Positions 18,159 to 27,046 of a stretch of 64,000 nucleotides of DNA are shown here, in pieces; position 1 is the first letter of the stretch; each line of letters starts with the position of its first letter. The notes below the pieces were generated by a model. That model worked only from the letters and a program-made list of their open reading frames with translations, ran no database searches and was not told the DNA's origin. The stretch is from an uncultured Muribaculaceae bacterium (lineage in GTDB: Bacteria; Bacteroidota; Bacteroidia; Bacteroidales; Muribaculaceae): positions 62,001 to 126,000 of the forward strand of contig CAJTJV010000001.1 in assembly GCA_910576775.1 (NCBI GenBank). Reading direction: 5' to 3'. The translations under genes and the position numbers were made by a program.

Positions 18159-19252
18159 TATGACAAATGTTCTTTCAATTTATTATAAATCACAGATGGG
18201 TTTATTGCTGTGAGACACAGCATGTCGCCGCGACGGCACGGCTTATTGCCGAACACTGAGCACGGACGGCAGTCAAGCGGAAGCTGGATGGTGTCGGCGT
18301 CGGTCTGATGCCATCCTTTGAAACCACAATAGGGATGTGTGGCGCCCCATACACTGACTGTAGGCGTCGAGGTTATCGCAGCAAGATGCATATTGGCCGA
18401 ATCCATCGTCAGCATAACATCGAGATGATTGAGAAGCGCAAGTTCGACAGGAAAACCGTATTTCTTTCCGGCAAGCGACGTCACCGAGGCGTATCGCTCC
18501 GCCCAGGCGTCAAGGACATCGCGTTCCCCTCCCCCGCCTCCAAAAAGGAATATGCGCAGACTTGTGTTTTTTGCATCTTCATCAAGCATGGCCACCACCT
18601 TCTCCATCATTTCGGGTGGATACACCTTGCCTTCATGTGCGGCAAAAGGTGCAATCCCCACCCATTTTTCACCGGATGTCTTAGGTGACGTTATAGAGGC
18701 GAACAAACCGGCAGAAGCCTTGCAAGGACCAACGTAAAGTCCTTTGAAACTGTCGGTGATCCCGAGTCCGCTTTTATAAAACGCCTCGCGATAGCGTGCC
18801 CGCTGCGATATCAGTGGCAACATAACCTTATTGGTGCTGCGCGTTAGGGCACGGCGTTTGGCGCGAGGCTTGAAAACACGCTCTGTAGGAATACCTTTAA
18901 GCTTCAGGAATACTGACATTATGTTAGTACGCAGCACATTATGCAGGTCGACAAATATATCCGGCTTATATTCCTTTACGAGCCCATCTACCATGCGTCT
19001 GATTCCGGCCACTCCCGAGTAGCGTTCCTTTACATCAAGCCCAACCACCTTGAAATTGTCCGGTGCGTTGACAAATATACCTGTCATCGACGGGCGGGTT
19101 ACAAGAACAAACTCTATATCAGGATATGTCGTACACGCGCTATAGATAACAGGAACTGTCATGGCAACATCACCGAGAGCGGAGAATCGCGCCATCAACA
19201 CAGTCGACAGCCCGCGGCTGTTTCCCTCCGGCTTACCCTTCTTTCGAGCCAT
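18158..19252 (-). CDS. Glycosyltransferase family 9 (heptosyltransferase-like)
   Basis: A GT-B fold transferase of about 364 residues, related to ADP-heptose:LPS heptosyltransferases that build the LPS core. Visible signatures are LMARFSALGDVAMTVPVI at the N-terminus, FVDLHNVLRTN, KWVGIAPFAAHEGK in the donor-binding half, TMDSANMHLAA and VSVWGATHPYCGF. A cysteine-rich C-terminus (CRPCSVFGNKPC) is typical of Bacteroidota members. The ATG at 19252 overlaps the DUF4254 gene by 20 bases; an alternative ATG at 19276 overlaps by 44. Co-transcribed with DUF4254 and ruvB. Confidence 0.88.
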   Translation of the reverse strand: MARKKGKPEGNSRGLSTVLMARFSALGDVAMTVPVIYSACTTYPDIEFVLVTRPSMTGIFVNAPDNFKVVGLDVKERYSGVAGIRRMVDGLVKEYKPDIFVDLHNVLRTNIMSVFLKLKGIPTERVFKPRAKRRALTRSTNKVMLPLISQRARYREAFYKSGLGITDSFKGLYVGPCKASAGLFASITSPKTSGEKWVGIAPFAAHEGKVYPPEMMEKVVAMLDEDAKNTSLRIFLFGGGGGERDVLDAWAERYASVTSLAGKKYGFPVELALLNHLDVMLTMDSANMHLAAITSTPTVSVWGATHPYCGFKGWHQTDADTIQLPLDCRPCSVFGNKPCRRGDMLCLTAINPSVIYNKLKEHLS

Positions 19253-19844
19253 AAAGCACCGGGTTGGTGTCGGCATCGTTGTACATTTTCATCTGCCTGT
19301 AGACCTTCATGTATTTGCGGCCTGCGGCGATATCGTCGAGCAGGGTGTCGATAGCCTCTATCAGGTCGCTGCGCTGTTCCTGAAGAACTGCGAGTTTTGC
19401 GGCGCAACGCTCGCGATGTGCATCCGTCGCATCTGTACGCGATGCTTCCACCTGCATATGGTATATTTTCAGCGCAAGAATTGAAAGACGGTCTATCGCC
19501 CATGCAGGACTCTCGGTGTTGATTGTCGCTCCGGGAAGCACCTTGACGTCGGCATACAGATTGCGGAAATAACTGTCGAGTTCTTCCACCATATCGGTAC
19601 GCTCCTGATTGGAAGCGTCAATACGGCGTTTGAGAGCAAGAGCAGCTATCGGGTCGATTTCCGGGTCGCGAATTATATCCTCAAGATGCCACTGCACTGC
19701 GTCAATGCGGTTCTTGTCGTAAAGGACAGCCTCTACGGAACCTTCGGCATACGGACGGCGACTTTTTGCGTCGACGTCATCATCAATATGGTAGTCGGCA
19801 ACCGACTGCTCGAATATCTTATAGCTGTTTTCAGCGAATTTCAT
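19233..19844 (-). CDS. DUF4254 domain protein
   Basis: A 203-residue soluble, highly charged helical protein of the DUF4254 family, which in Bacteroidota is commonly next to a family 9 glycosyltransferase, as here. Recognisable segments are WHLEDIIRDPEID and the central NTESPAWAIDRLSILALKIYHM. No signal peptide, membrane helix or catalytic motif is seen. Its 3' end overlaps the GT9 gene. A helper role in glycan transfer is a guess from neighbourhood only. Confidence 0.8.
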   Translation of the reverse strand: MKFAENSYKIFEQSVADYHIDDDVDAKSRRPYAEGSVEAVLYDKNRIDAVQWHLEDIIRDPEIDPIAALALKRRIDASNQERTDMVEELDSYFRNLYADVKVLPGATINTESPAWAIDRLSILALKIYHMQVEASRTDATDAHRERCAAKLAVLQEQRSDLIEAIDTLLDDIAAGRKYMKVYRQMKMYNDADTNPVLYGSKEG

Positions 19845-19875
19845 TTCTTATATTTATTTCGTTAATAATCAACAT

Positions 19876-20766
19876 TCAGAACCTAAAAATGCGTGCAGCA
19901 CCACGCCCGCCGGCCCGTGTGTACCAATACGCCGCCCACAGCCTCGTAGAAGGACACATCGCCTTCATCAACCGCAAGCCTTCGGGAGAACCGGCGCGCG
20001 ACGACAGCGCATACTCGACAGCCCGCTTCATACGGCACCAGCGACGACCTTTTGCGCCGAGAGTCTTCTCCATGCGAGAAAGTGCAGGCTCGATGCTTGC
20101 CGGGTCGCGGGCTCCGGCAGCACTTATCGACTCGCGACTCTCGCGGACAAGGACGCCTCCGGCACCGATATACTTTATTTGCGGGACTACAGCCAGCATA
20201 CGTGAACCCAATTCTATATCGTCCCAGTAACCGACATTTTCGTCCCATCCGCCGACACTGCGCACAAGTTCCGTGCGAGCCGCCCAACGCTGTGTTGCCA
20301 TAGCACCGTCGAACAGATTATGGCGCTTCATATGATTGCCGAAGAATCCGCATCGACGCCGGCTGCCATCAAGTCTTTCATACGCTACATCCCAACCTAT
20401 GATATCGGCTTCGGGATTAGCACAAATAGCCTCTGCGACGTGTAACATATGGGTCGAATGCATGATATCATCAGAATCGAAGAACATAACCCATGGAGCG
20501 CGTGCTAAACTCAGCCCGTGGTTACGTGCTGCCGCCGCACCCGGCGTAGTGCAACTTTCTATCCGGATATCAAACCCTATTTCCTCATTGTCGCGCTTCC
20601 AGGTCTCAAGAACTGTTAAAGTGCCGTCGTCAGATCCGTTGTCGACAACTATTAGTTCGAAAGGACGGTAACACTGCCGAGCCATGGAATCGAGAGTATC
20701 ACCCACAACTCCGGCGCGATTCAGCACCGGAATGACAACACTGAGCAACACTTCCTTTTTCTCCAT
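19876..20766 (-). CDS. Glycosyltransferase family 2
   Basis: A GT-A fold sugar transferase of 296 residues. The nucleotide-binding start LSVVIPVLNRAGVV, the acceptor strand LIVVDNGSDDGTL, and the metal-binding DxD as FFDSDDIMHS near residue 97 are all present, followed by GGWDENVGYWDDIELGSRM near the catalytic base. It has no membrane segment, so it acts on the cytoplasmic face, probably on LPS or capsule intermediates. It is the first gene of the operon with DUF4254, GT9, ruvB and uvrC. The promoter box ends only a few bases before the ATG. Confidence 0.9.
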   Translation of the reverse strand: MEKKEVLLSVVIPVLNRAGVVGDTLDSMARQCYRPFELIVVDNGSDDGTLTVLETWKRDNEEIGFDIRIESCTTPGAAAARNHGLSLARAPWVMFFDSDDIMHSTHMLHVAEAICANPEADIIGWDVAYERLDGSRRRCGFFGNHMKRHNLFDGAMATQRWAARTELVRSVGGWDENVGYWDDIELGSRMLAVVPQIKYIGAGGVLVRESRESISAAGARDPASIEPALSRMEKTLGAKGRRWCRMKRAVEYALSSRAGSPEGLRLMKAMCPSTRLWAAYWYTRAGGRGAARIFRF

Positions 20767-20772
20767 GATTTA

Positions 20773-20805
20773 CAAAGGTAAGAAAAATATATTTACCTTA
20801 CCAAA
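20773..20805 (-). promoter_or_regulatory. Promoter of the GT2-ruvB-uvrC operon, nearly leaderless
   Basis: The minus strand has TTTG at 20805-20802 and TACCTTTG at 20780-20773, 21 bases apart. The -7 box ends 7 bases before the first base of the GT2 ATG (20766), so the predicted start falls at or within about 3 bases of the start codon. Confidence 0.7.
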
Positions 20806-20848
20806 ATCGCATAAACTTTGTACAAAAACATTAAGCGGGTATTCCTTT

Positions 20849-22408
20849 TCAGTCAGTTTGCAGAATTTCGGTTATATATTCCTTAGTCAGTTCCTTTACA
20901 GGACGGCCGAACAAAGACGAGAATCCCATCACAGACGCGCGACGCTTTATCTCCTCAACGAATTCATCGGTAAAAACCTCAGTCAGAGGTGTTGACCGGG
21001 GCTCGCCGGCTATCGGATGAAGAAATAGATATCCGTCGAAATTATCGGCATATGTTCCGGTCTCTGCATTGTACTTGATTTCATAAATGCCATCGAACGG
21101 TTCTTTTCCGAACGGAGAACCTTCAAGCTTGAATCCGACAGGACGATTGCCATTAGCCTCAAAAGCACTGTCGAACACGCCTCCACGAAGCGGAGCCTTG
21201 TAATTACCCGAATTATCACCGGAGAGCATATGTTGGAACACTGTAAACACATTTTCGTCTCCGAGACGTTCGACAAGTTGGGCACCGGCAGTCATTTCAT
21301 CTTCGTGCCCATAAGCCGCCGAAGCATGTCCGGCCTGACGGGATTCACAGGCATGTCCGCAGCCAACAAGAAAAAGAGCGTTGCGACTGTCTGGCGAACA
21401 TACCAGATTCTTCTCAATCACATCGGCCATATGAGTGTTTCTGTCCTCAAGCGCTTTTGCATCATCTCCGGCCTTTATCTCAGAATAGGGCAACTGATAA
21501 TCCGCAAGAACAATCTTCACCCGCCTGTCCGGAGGCAAAGAATGATTCAAGAGCCAAAGGTCGCAGATAAATTCAAATTCACCTCTATCCCACCAACCGT
21601 ATATCTGTTCCTCACGAAAAATCTGAAGGACAATCTCGGAATCAAGAGTATCAGAAGCCATAAATGCATCCATCTTCGGCTGGCACCACGATGGCAGTTC
21701 CATAAAAACGACACCTACTTTTTCAGCAAAATCAGGCAGTCGTATCAGTCTTTTGAGCATATCCCATGAAACTTTCCGTCGGTGAATCTCCCCGTTTATC
21801 ACAAGTCTGTGGGAAGCCGCCATATCAAGTACGAACCGTTCGGGAGACACGTTCACTCCGGAAAGGAAACTTATAAAAGGAGCTGTATCCTGCGGCAACC
21901 GTTTAATCCGTTCGATACGGGAGATTCTACCATAGTGCTGAGGTAAATATTCAAATGCTTTGTCATGCGCCTCTTCCAAATTATCCACAATACCCTGGCC
22001 TCCGTTCACCCATTGGCCGTCCTCAATCCAGCACGTGTTAAACAATAACATATCTTCCCCGACAGGACGCGTGATTACGACGGCGGCCGAATCACGATAT
22101 GTCACAATCTCTTCTATTGTTTCGTTCAGCACATAATCACGGATATTGTCATCGACAGTTCTGTCGGAAGCATCTGCATCGAACATAAATTTTGAAGTCG
22201 AGATATCGGCCCAAAGCCTTTCCTTACCGGTTATCACAATCCATGCACGTGAAATATAATAGTCGAGCGGAGACGAAAGATTTATGGTATCGGGAGTAAA
22301 ATATCTCACCTGACGCGATATCTTCTGTGTGCAAAAATCGGCAGGCATCTGCGCCTGACACATTACCACCGAGAAAAGAAAGCACATCAGTATTTTATAT
22401 CCGGACAT
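20849..22408 (-). CDS. Secreted EreA/ChaN/TIKI-fold-like protein
   Basis: A 519-residue protein with a signal peptide (ILMCFLFSVVMCQA). The central part (about 185-390) has the spaced motifs of the erythromycin-esterase/ChaN-like superfamily: LVINGEIHRRK, VVFMELPSW, EDRNTHMADVIEKNL and LFLVGCGHACES, which bring Glu and His residues to one site. The C-terminal third (about 400-519) is unfamiliar and ends with a helical segment. The assignment rests on motif spacing and is moderate. Likely periplasmic or extracellular; haem or ester chemistry cannot be settled. Divergent from the DPP-IV gene, with separate promoters. Confidence 0.55.
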   Translation of the reverse strand: MSGYKILMCFLFSVVMCQAQMPADFCTQKISRQVRYFTPDTINLSSPLDYYISRAWIVITGKERLWADISTSKFMFDADASDRTVDDNIRDYVLNETIEEIVTYRDSAAVVITRPVGEDMLLFNTCWIEDGQWVNGGQGIVDNLEEAHDKAFEYLPQHYGRISRIERIKRLPQDTAPFISFLSGVNVSPERFVLDMAASHRLVINGEIHRRKVSWDMLKRLIRLPDFAEKVGVVFMELPSWCQPKMDAFMASDTLDSEIVLQIFREEQIYGWWDRGEFEFICDLWLLNHSLPPDRRVKIVLADYQLPYSEIKAGDDAKALEDRNTHMADVIEKNLVCSPDSRNALFLVGCGHACESRQAGHASAAYGHEDEMTAGAQLVERLGDENVFTVFQHMLSGDNSGNYKAPLRGGVFDSAFEANGNRPVGFKLEGSPFGKEPFDGIYEIKYNAETGTYADNFDGYLFLHPIAGEPRSTPLTEVFTDEFVEEIKRRASVMGFSSLFGRPVKELTKEYITEILQTD

Positions 22409-22446
22409 AACTATATATCGATTAAAACCATTGAATTATATTATCA

Positions 22447-22478
22447 CAAAAGTAGTTCATTTCTACAATACCTCCAAG
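22447..22478 (-). promoter_or_regulatory. Promoter of the EreA/ChaN-like gene
   Basis: The minus strand has TACTTTTG at 22454-22447 and a weak -33 element (CTTG) at 22478-22475, 20 bases apart. Predicted leader about 35 bases. Confidence 0.6.
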
Positions 22479-22579
22479 ATTATCCCACTTAAAACATTTC
22501 GCCCACAAAACGCGGACAAAATCATAGGAACAGTTGCAAAAATACGGGGCTTATGAAACATTTATTGGGTGATAATTGC

Positions 22580-22587
22580 TATTTTTG
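22580..22587 (+). promoter_or_regulatory. -7 box for the DPP-IV gene
   Basis: TATTTTTG lies 27 bases before the ATG at 22614. No good TTTG is seen 19-21 bases upstream. The 205-base region between the divergent genes holds this and the minus-strand promoter; nothing else is recognised there. Confidence 0.55.
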
Positions 22588-22613
22588 CATGATATTACTA
22601 AAAAAGTGCAGAT

Positions 22614-24809
22614 ATGAAACATCACCATATATTATTTGCCTGTCTACTGGCCTTTGCAGGCAGCCTTGACGCCGCCGTTCCAATGCGGAGCACCGCCGTC
22701 GGCGAGCTCGCTCCCTATTGCTATCCGGCCAACCGTCCCGCTTCGGCCGACATCACTTTCATGCCCGATGGCAAAAGCTATGTAACCCGCAGCGACGACA
22801 ACAGAAAGCTCCTTGTCAAAGACATTACCACTGGCAAGGATATATCCACTCTTTTTGACGTCGATTATACCCGAGAAACAAATCTTCCGGCTTTCGAAGG
22901 CTTCATACTCAGCCCGGACGCATCAAAAGTAATAGTCTGGACTAACTCTGAACCGATTTACCGCCGCTCCATGACGGCAGAATATTATGTCTACGAGGTG
23001 CGTTCACGACTCTTGCGCCCGCTTTCAAAGACTCACAAGCGCCAGAGCGTGCCCCTGTTCTCTCCCGATTCGCGAATGGTGGCTTTCGTGGCCGACAACA
23101 ATATATACGCCGCAAAACTCGACTACGAGACCGAGGTTGCGGTGACTACAGACGGGGAGGCCGGAAAAATCATCAATGGCGCAACCGACTGGGTATATGA
23201 AGAGGAATTCCAGACCACATCGCTGATGGCATGGGCCCCTGACAACCTCACCCTCGCATATGTCCGCACCGATGAAACCGAGGTGCCGTTCTACACGCTC
23301 CCCGTATATGAAGGCACCTGTCAACCGAAAGAACAGTATGCTCTCTATCCGGGCATGGCAAATTACAAATATCCTGTAGCCGGCGCACCGAACTCCAAAG
23401 TAAGTTTATGCAGCTACGACGTAGAGACACGTAAGACAAAGACTGTTATATTCCCCGAGGGTAACCCTTACTACATACCCCGCATATCCTATGGCGCCGA
23501 CGAGACAATGCTTATGGTTGCCACTCTAAACCGCGACCAGAACCGGTATGAGATATTTCGTGTAAATCCTAAATCAACAGTATCGCGCTCGGTATACACA
23601 GCCGAAAGCAAAGCATGGATAGAGCCTATTGCCTATGAAGGCCTGCATTTTGGTTTGAACTCTTTCGTTGTAGCCTCTGATGAAAGCGGATTCACCCGCT
23701 TCAGCGAATACTCCTATTCCGGCTCGAAGCTACGCGACATCACACCCTCCGGCTCGGACGCCACCGCCTATTACGGGAGCGATGCCCTCGGCAACCACTA
23801 CTATCAGTCGGCGGCACCCACTCCTCTCGACCGTACCGTATACCGGCTCGACCGTAAAGGCATCGCTACAGCCGTAAGCGACACAAAAGGCACATCGAAT
23901 GCTGTCTTTGCCCCGGGTTGCTCGGCAATGTCCCTTACTTACAGCAACATCACAACCGCACCGACAACAACTCTCCGCCGCGCCGACGGAAAAGAGCTGC
24001 GGGTGCTATGCAATAATAAAAATTACACCTCCAAGACAACACCGCTGCTTCAGGACAAGGAATTCTTTACCCTGCGCGGCGAGGACGGGACCGAACTCAA
24101 CGGCTACATGGTAAAGCCACGTGATTTCAGTCCATCAAAAAAATATCCGGTCATAATGAGCCAGTACAGCGGTCCGGGCTCGCAGCAGGTTCTCAACCGC
24201 TGGAATTTCGACTGGGAGCATTACTATGCGTCGAAAGACTACATTGTGATATGTGTCGACGGACGCGGCACCGGAGGACGTGGTACAGCATTCCGTACCA
24301 TTGTCTACCGCCGGCTCGGCCACTACGAGACACTCGACCAGATTGCCGCGGCACGCTATGCCGCTTCCTTACCTTACGTAGACGCCAACCGTATAGGCAT
24401 ATATGGCTGGAGCTACGGAGGCTATCAGGCTCTGATGTGCGCCACCGCAACCGACTGCCCATATGCCGCAGCAGTGGCAATCGCCCCTGTGACGGACTGG
24501 CGTTTCTACGACTCCATCTATACAGAACGCTACATGCTCACTCCCCAACAGAACGAACGTGGCTATAACGACGCTTCGGTACTCCTGCGCTCGCTCAGCC
24601 TCGGTTGTCCGCTGCTGACTATGTACGGTACATCGGACGACAACGTACATCCGGCAAATACACTACAGCTTGTATCACGCCTACAAAGCGTCGGCATTCT
24701 ATCCGATATGTATGTGTTCCCGAACATGAACCATTCTATCAACGGCTGCAACGCCCGTGCCGTTGTATATGCGCGTATGCTTGATTTCTTCAACAAAAAT
24801 CTGAAATAA
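22614..24809 (+). CDS. Dipeptidyl peptidase IV family serine peptidase (S9B)
   Basis: A 731-residue exported peptidase that removes N-terminal dipeptides, preferring Xaa-Pro. Signal peptide at 1-20, a beta-propeller domain to about 470 with the double-Glu motif DWVYEEEF that binds the substrate N-terminus, then an alpha/beta hydrolase domain. The nucleophile is in GWSYGGYQ (about residue 602), the acid in TSDDNVH and the base in NMNHSI near residue 707. The Tyr oxyanion motif is SQYSGPGSQ. Length matches the family. Probably periplasmic, taking part in peptide use. Followed after 3 bases by an unknown membrane protein gene. Confidence 0.95.
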   Translation: MKHHHILFACLLAFAGSLDAAVPMRSTAVGELAPYCYPANRPASADITFMPDGKSYVTRSDDNRKLLVKDITTGKDISTLFDVDYTRETNLPAFEGFILSPDASKVIVWTNSEPIYRRSMTAEYYVYEVRSRLLRPLSKTHKRQSVPLFSPDSRMVAFVADNNIYAAKLDYETEVAVTTDGEAGKIINGATDWVYEEEFQTTSLMAWAPDNLTLAYVRTDETEVPFYTLPVYEGTCQPKEQYALYPGMANYKYPVAGAPNSKVSLCSYDVETRKTKTVIFPEGNPYYIPRISYGADETMLMVATLNRDQNRYEIFRVNPKSTVSRSVYTAESKAWIEPIAYEGLHFGLNSFVVASDESGFTRFSEYSYSGSKLRDITPSGSDATAYYGSDALGNHYYQSAAPTPLDRTVYRLDRKGIATAVSDTKGTSNAVFAPGCSAMSLTYSNITTAPTTTLRRADGKELRVLCNNKNYTSKTTPLLQDKEFFTLRGEDGTELNGYMVKPRDFSPSKKYPVIMSQYSGPGSQQVLNRWNFDWEHYYASKDYIVICVDGRGTGGRGTAFRTIVYRRLGHYETLDQIAAARYAASLPYVDANRIGIYGWSYGGYQALMCATATDCPYAAAVAIAPVTDWRFYDSIYTERYMLTPQQNERGYNDASVLLRSLSLGCPLLTMYGTSDDNVHPANTLQLVSRLQSVGILSDMYVFPNMNHSINGCNARAVVYARMLDFFNKNLK

Positions 24810-24812
24810 TCC

Positions 24813-26144
24813 ATGAGCGAAAAAAACAACAGGACATTCCACATCGACAGCGTCCAGAGCGCTTTGTGGCGCAACTGGGCACTCGCCTGCGGCGCCATAA
24901 GTCTGCCACTACTGCTCGGACTGTGGATTCCTATGTTCTGGATTGCCATAATAACAGTAGTGGAGGCGTGGGCGCTCGTAGTGGCGATGAAATCGAACTA
25001 CAAGGGTATGATAAACACCTGCTCACTCTTCCTGCACCTCGCAACAAGAATACTTATCACCTCGGCGCTGATAATGATGGCTATCGTTATCCTATGCACC
25101 GACTGGCTCGTTCCGACTGTCATCCACCTGCAACTCTACAATTCCGAGATTCCGTTCATAACCTGCCTGATAGTATTCCCCTGCACTGTTTTCTTCTGTC
25201 TGACATGGCTCTACGCCGGGCTTGGCGACACCCATTGCCGCGATTGCCAGCGACGCAACGGATATTATGCCGGCGACAATATCGCCGCCACTCTTTATTA
25301 TAAAGAGACCCGCTATCAGGTAATTCTTTTACTTGCGCTTGCCCTTCTACTTGGCGGAATAGAATACTGGTATTATTTTGCCAGATATATCAATTCCGAT
25401 TTCAATGCACCGGATCATTTCTTTTTCAATTTCATGCCAACGGCGGTCTACCTGCTCTCACTGCTTTTCATGTACGGACGCTATGCCAGCATGGGCACTC
25501 TTTATAAGGCTCTTGATCCAAAAGGTCATGTCAAGCGGAACAGGACTGTCGTGCGCTTTCTTATTTTCTGCGGTGATGAACTTCTGGCACACCTCGGCCC
25601 CAATAATCTTTTCGACACTCCGGCGGAAAAAGTTATCAACCGCACTAAATCCATCACCGAGAATCAGGCTCGTTTCATGCTACAGGAAATGATGCCTATC
25701 GAAAATTTCAGCCTGCGCTACTGCTTCACCAATGACGGATTCGCCATCGGCTCAAACATTATCCACTACGCGGCTTTCCTACCCGAAACATTACGGGATA
25801 CAATGCCCGTCGACGATGTATGGATGAACCCTTACATGCTTGATGCCGCCCTCGCCAACAGTAGCCTCAACCCCGTATTCGCAAACGAACTTTTCCGTCT
25901 GCACACAATCACGATGGCATGGAAGACATATGACCGCAAGGGACGACGCCTCTATCCAATCCGCCACTACCGCCCTACTTTCCGTTTCAGAGACCTTCCG
26001 AACTGGGACGTTGACTACGACGACGAGACATGGTTCGACATTGCCAACAACAACGAGGACAGGAGATTTTTCCGTCTACGCAATCTTTGGAACAACATAA
26101 CAGATGTCTTCAACAGGAAGACCCAAGCACCCGATGGCCGCTAA
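24813..26144 (+). CDS. Unknown six-helix membrane protein with a C-terminal soluble domain
   Basis: A 443-residue protein not recognised. Six hydrophobic segments lie at about 22-40, 41-60, 75-102, 117-142, 170-192 and 205-222. Between segments 4 and 5 a loop carries a CxxC (HCRDCQRRNGYYAG). The soluble C-terminal half (about 240-443) is rich in Asn, Arg and aromatic residues, with NFSLRYCFTNDGFAIGSN and a basic end (RKTQAPDGR). The start is 3 bases after the DPP-IV stop and the end overlaps miaA by 11 bases, so it is embedded in an operon. The CxxC suggests metal or redox chemistry, but only one pair is present. No function assigned. Confidence 0.8.
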   Translation: MSEKNNRTFHIDSVQSALWRNWALACGAISLPLLLGLWIPMFWIAIITVVEAWALVVAMKSNYKGMINTCSLFLHLATRILITSALIMMAIVILCTDWLVPTVIHLQLYNSEIPFITCLIVFPCTVFFCLTWLYAGLGDTHCRDCQRRNGYYAGDNIAATLYYKETRYQVILLLALALLLGGIEYWYYFARYINSDFNAPDHFFFNFMPTAVYLLSLLFMYGRYASMGTLYKALDPKGHVKRNRTVVRFLIFCGDELLAHLGPNNLFDTPAEKVINRTKSITENQARFMLQEMMPIENFSLRYCFTNDGFAIGSNIIHYAAFLPETLRDTMPVDDVWMNPYMLDAALANSSLNPVFANELFRLHTITMAWKTYDRKGRRLYPIRHYRPTFRFRDLPNWDVDYDDETWFDIANNNEDRRFFRLRNLWNNITDVFNRKTQAPDGR

Positions 26145-27045
26145 GATTATCACAGTCGTCGGTCCGACAGCAAGCGGAAAAACACGCCGCGGGGTAGCCA
26201 TAGCAAGACATTTCGATGGTGAGATCGTCAGCGCCGACTCCCGGCAGGTGTATACCGGAATGGATATCGGCACAGGCAAGGATATTGCCGACTACGGCAA
26301 TATACCGCACCACCTTATAGACATAGCTCCGGCCGGCTACAAATACAATCTGTTCCAATATCTGCGCGATGCACGCGCCGCCATAGCCGATATCGAAGCC
26401 CGCGGACGGCGCCCCATAATAGTAGGAGGCACAGGGATGTACGTAGAATCACTGCTCAAAGGAATCGCAATGCCCGAGGTTCCGGCCAACGAAAAGCTCA
26501 GGAAAGAACTTTCAGAGTTATCGCTCGCCGAGCTGACAGATATACTCTCTCAGTTCAAATCGCTTCACAACACAACCGACGTTGACACTCCCCAAAGGGC
26601 CATACGTGCTATTGAGATAGAACGGTATTACATCGAACATCCCTACGAGGCTGTAATGGTTCGCAACCCGGTACCGGTCGACAGCATAATCATAGGTATC
26701 GATATTCCTCGTGATGAACGCCGACGACTGATAAGCGAGCGTCTGCGCCGACGTTTCGAACAGGAAGATATGCTGGCGGAAGTAAAAAAACTTTTGGCAT
26801 CCGGAATACCGGCCGAGAACCTGATATACTACGGTCTCGAATATAAGTTCATTACTCTTCATGCCATAGGCCGCATCAGCGCTAAAGAAATGTTCGACAG
26901 TCTTGAGATAGCCATCCACCAGTTTGCCAAGAGACAGATGACATGGTTCCGCGGCATGGAACGGCGCGGTTTCACCATTCATTGGTTGCCATGGGACATG
27001 CCGGATACCGAATTTCTGCAAGCTGTTGAAAATCTTTGTATCTGA
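26134..27045 (+). CDS. miaA: tRNA dimethylallyltransferase
   Basis: Transfers a dimethylallyl group to A37 of tRNAs that read U-starting codons. The 303-residue protein has the P-loop VVGPTASGKT, the substrate motif SADSRQVYTGMDIGTGK, GGTGMYVESLLKG, and the tRNA-binding end QFAKRQMTWFRG. A start at 26104 would overlap the upstream gene by 41 bases and add ten unconserved residues, so the ATG at 26134 (MAAKIITV) is taken. Length is standard. Confidence 0.95.
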   Translation: MAAKIITVVGPTASGKTRRGVAIARHFDGEIVSADSRQVYTGMDIGTGKDIADYGNIPHHLIDIAPAGYKYNLFQYLRDARAAIADIEARGRRPIIVGGTGMYVESLLKGIAMPEVPANEKLRKELSELSLAELTDILSQFKSLHNTTDVDTPQRAIRAIEIERYYIEHPYEAVMVRNPVPVDSIIIGIDIPRDERRRLISERLRRRFEQEDMLAEVKKLLASGIPAENLIYYGLEYKFITLHAIGRISAKEMFDSLEIAIHQFAKRQMTWFRGMERRGFTIHWLPWDMPDTEFLQAVENLCI

Positions 27046-27046
27046 G

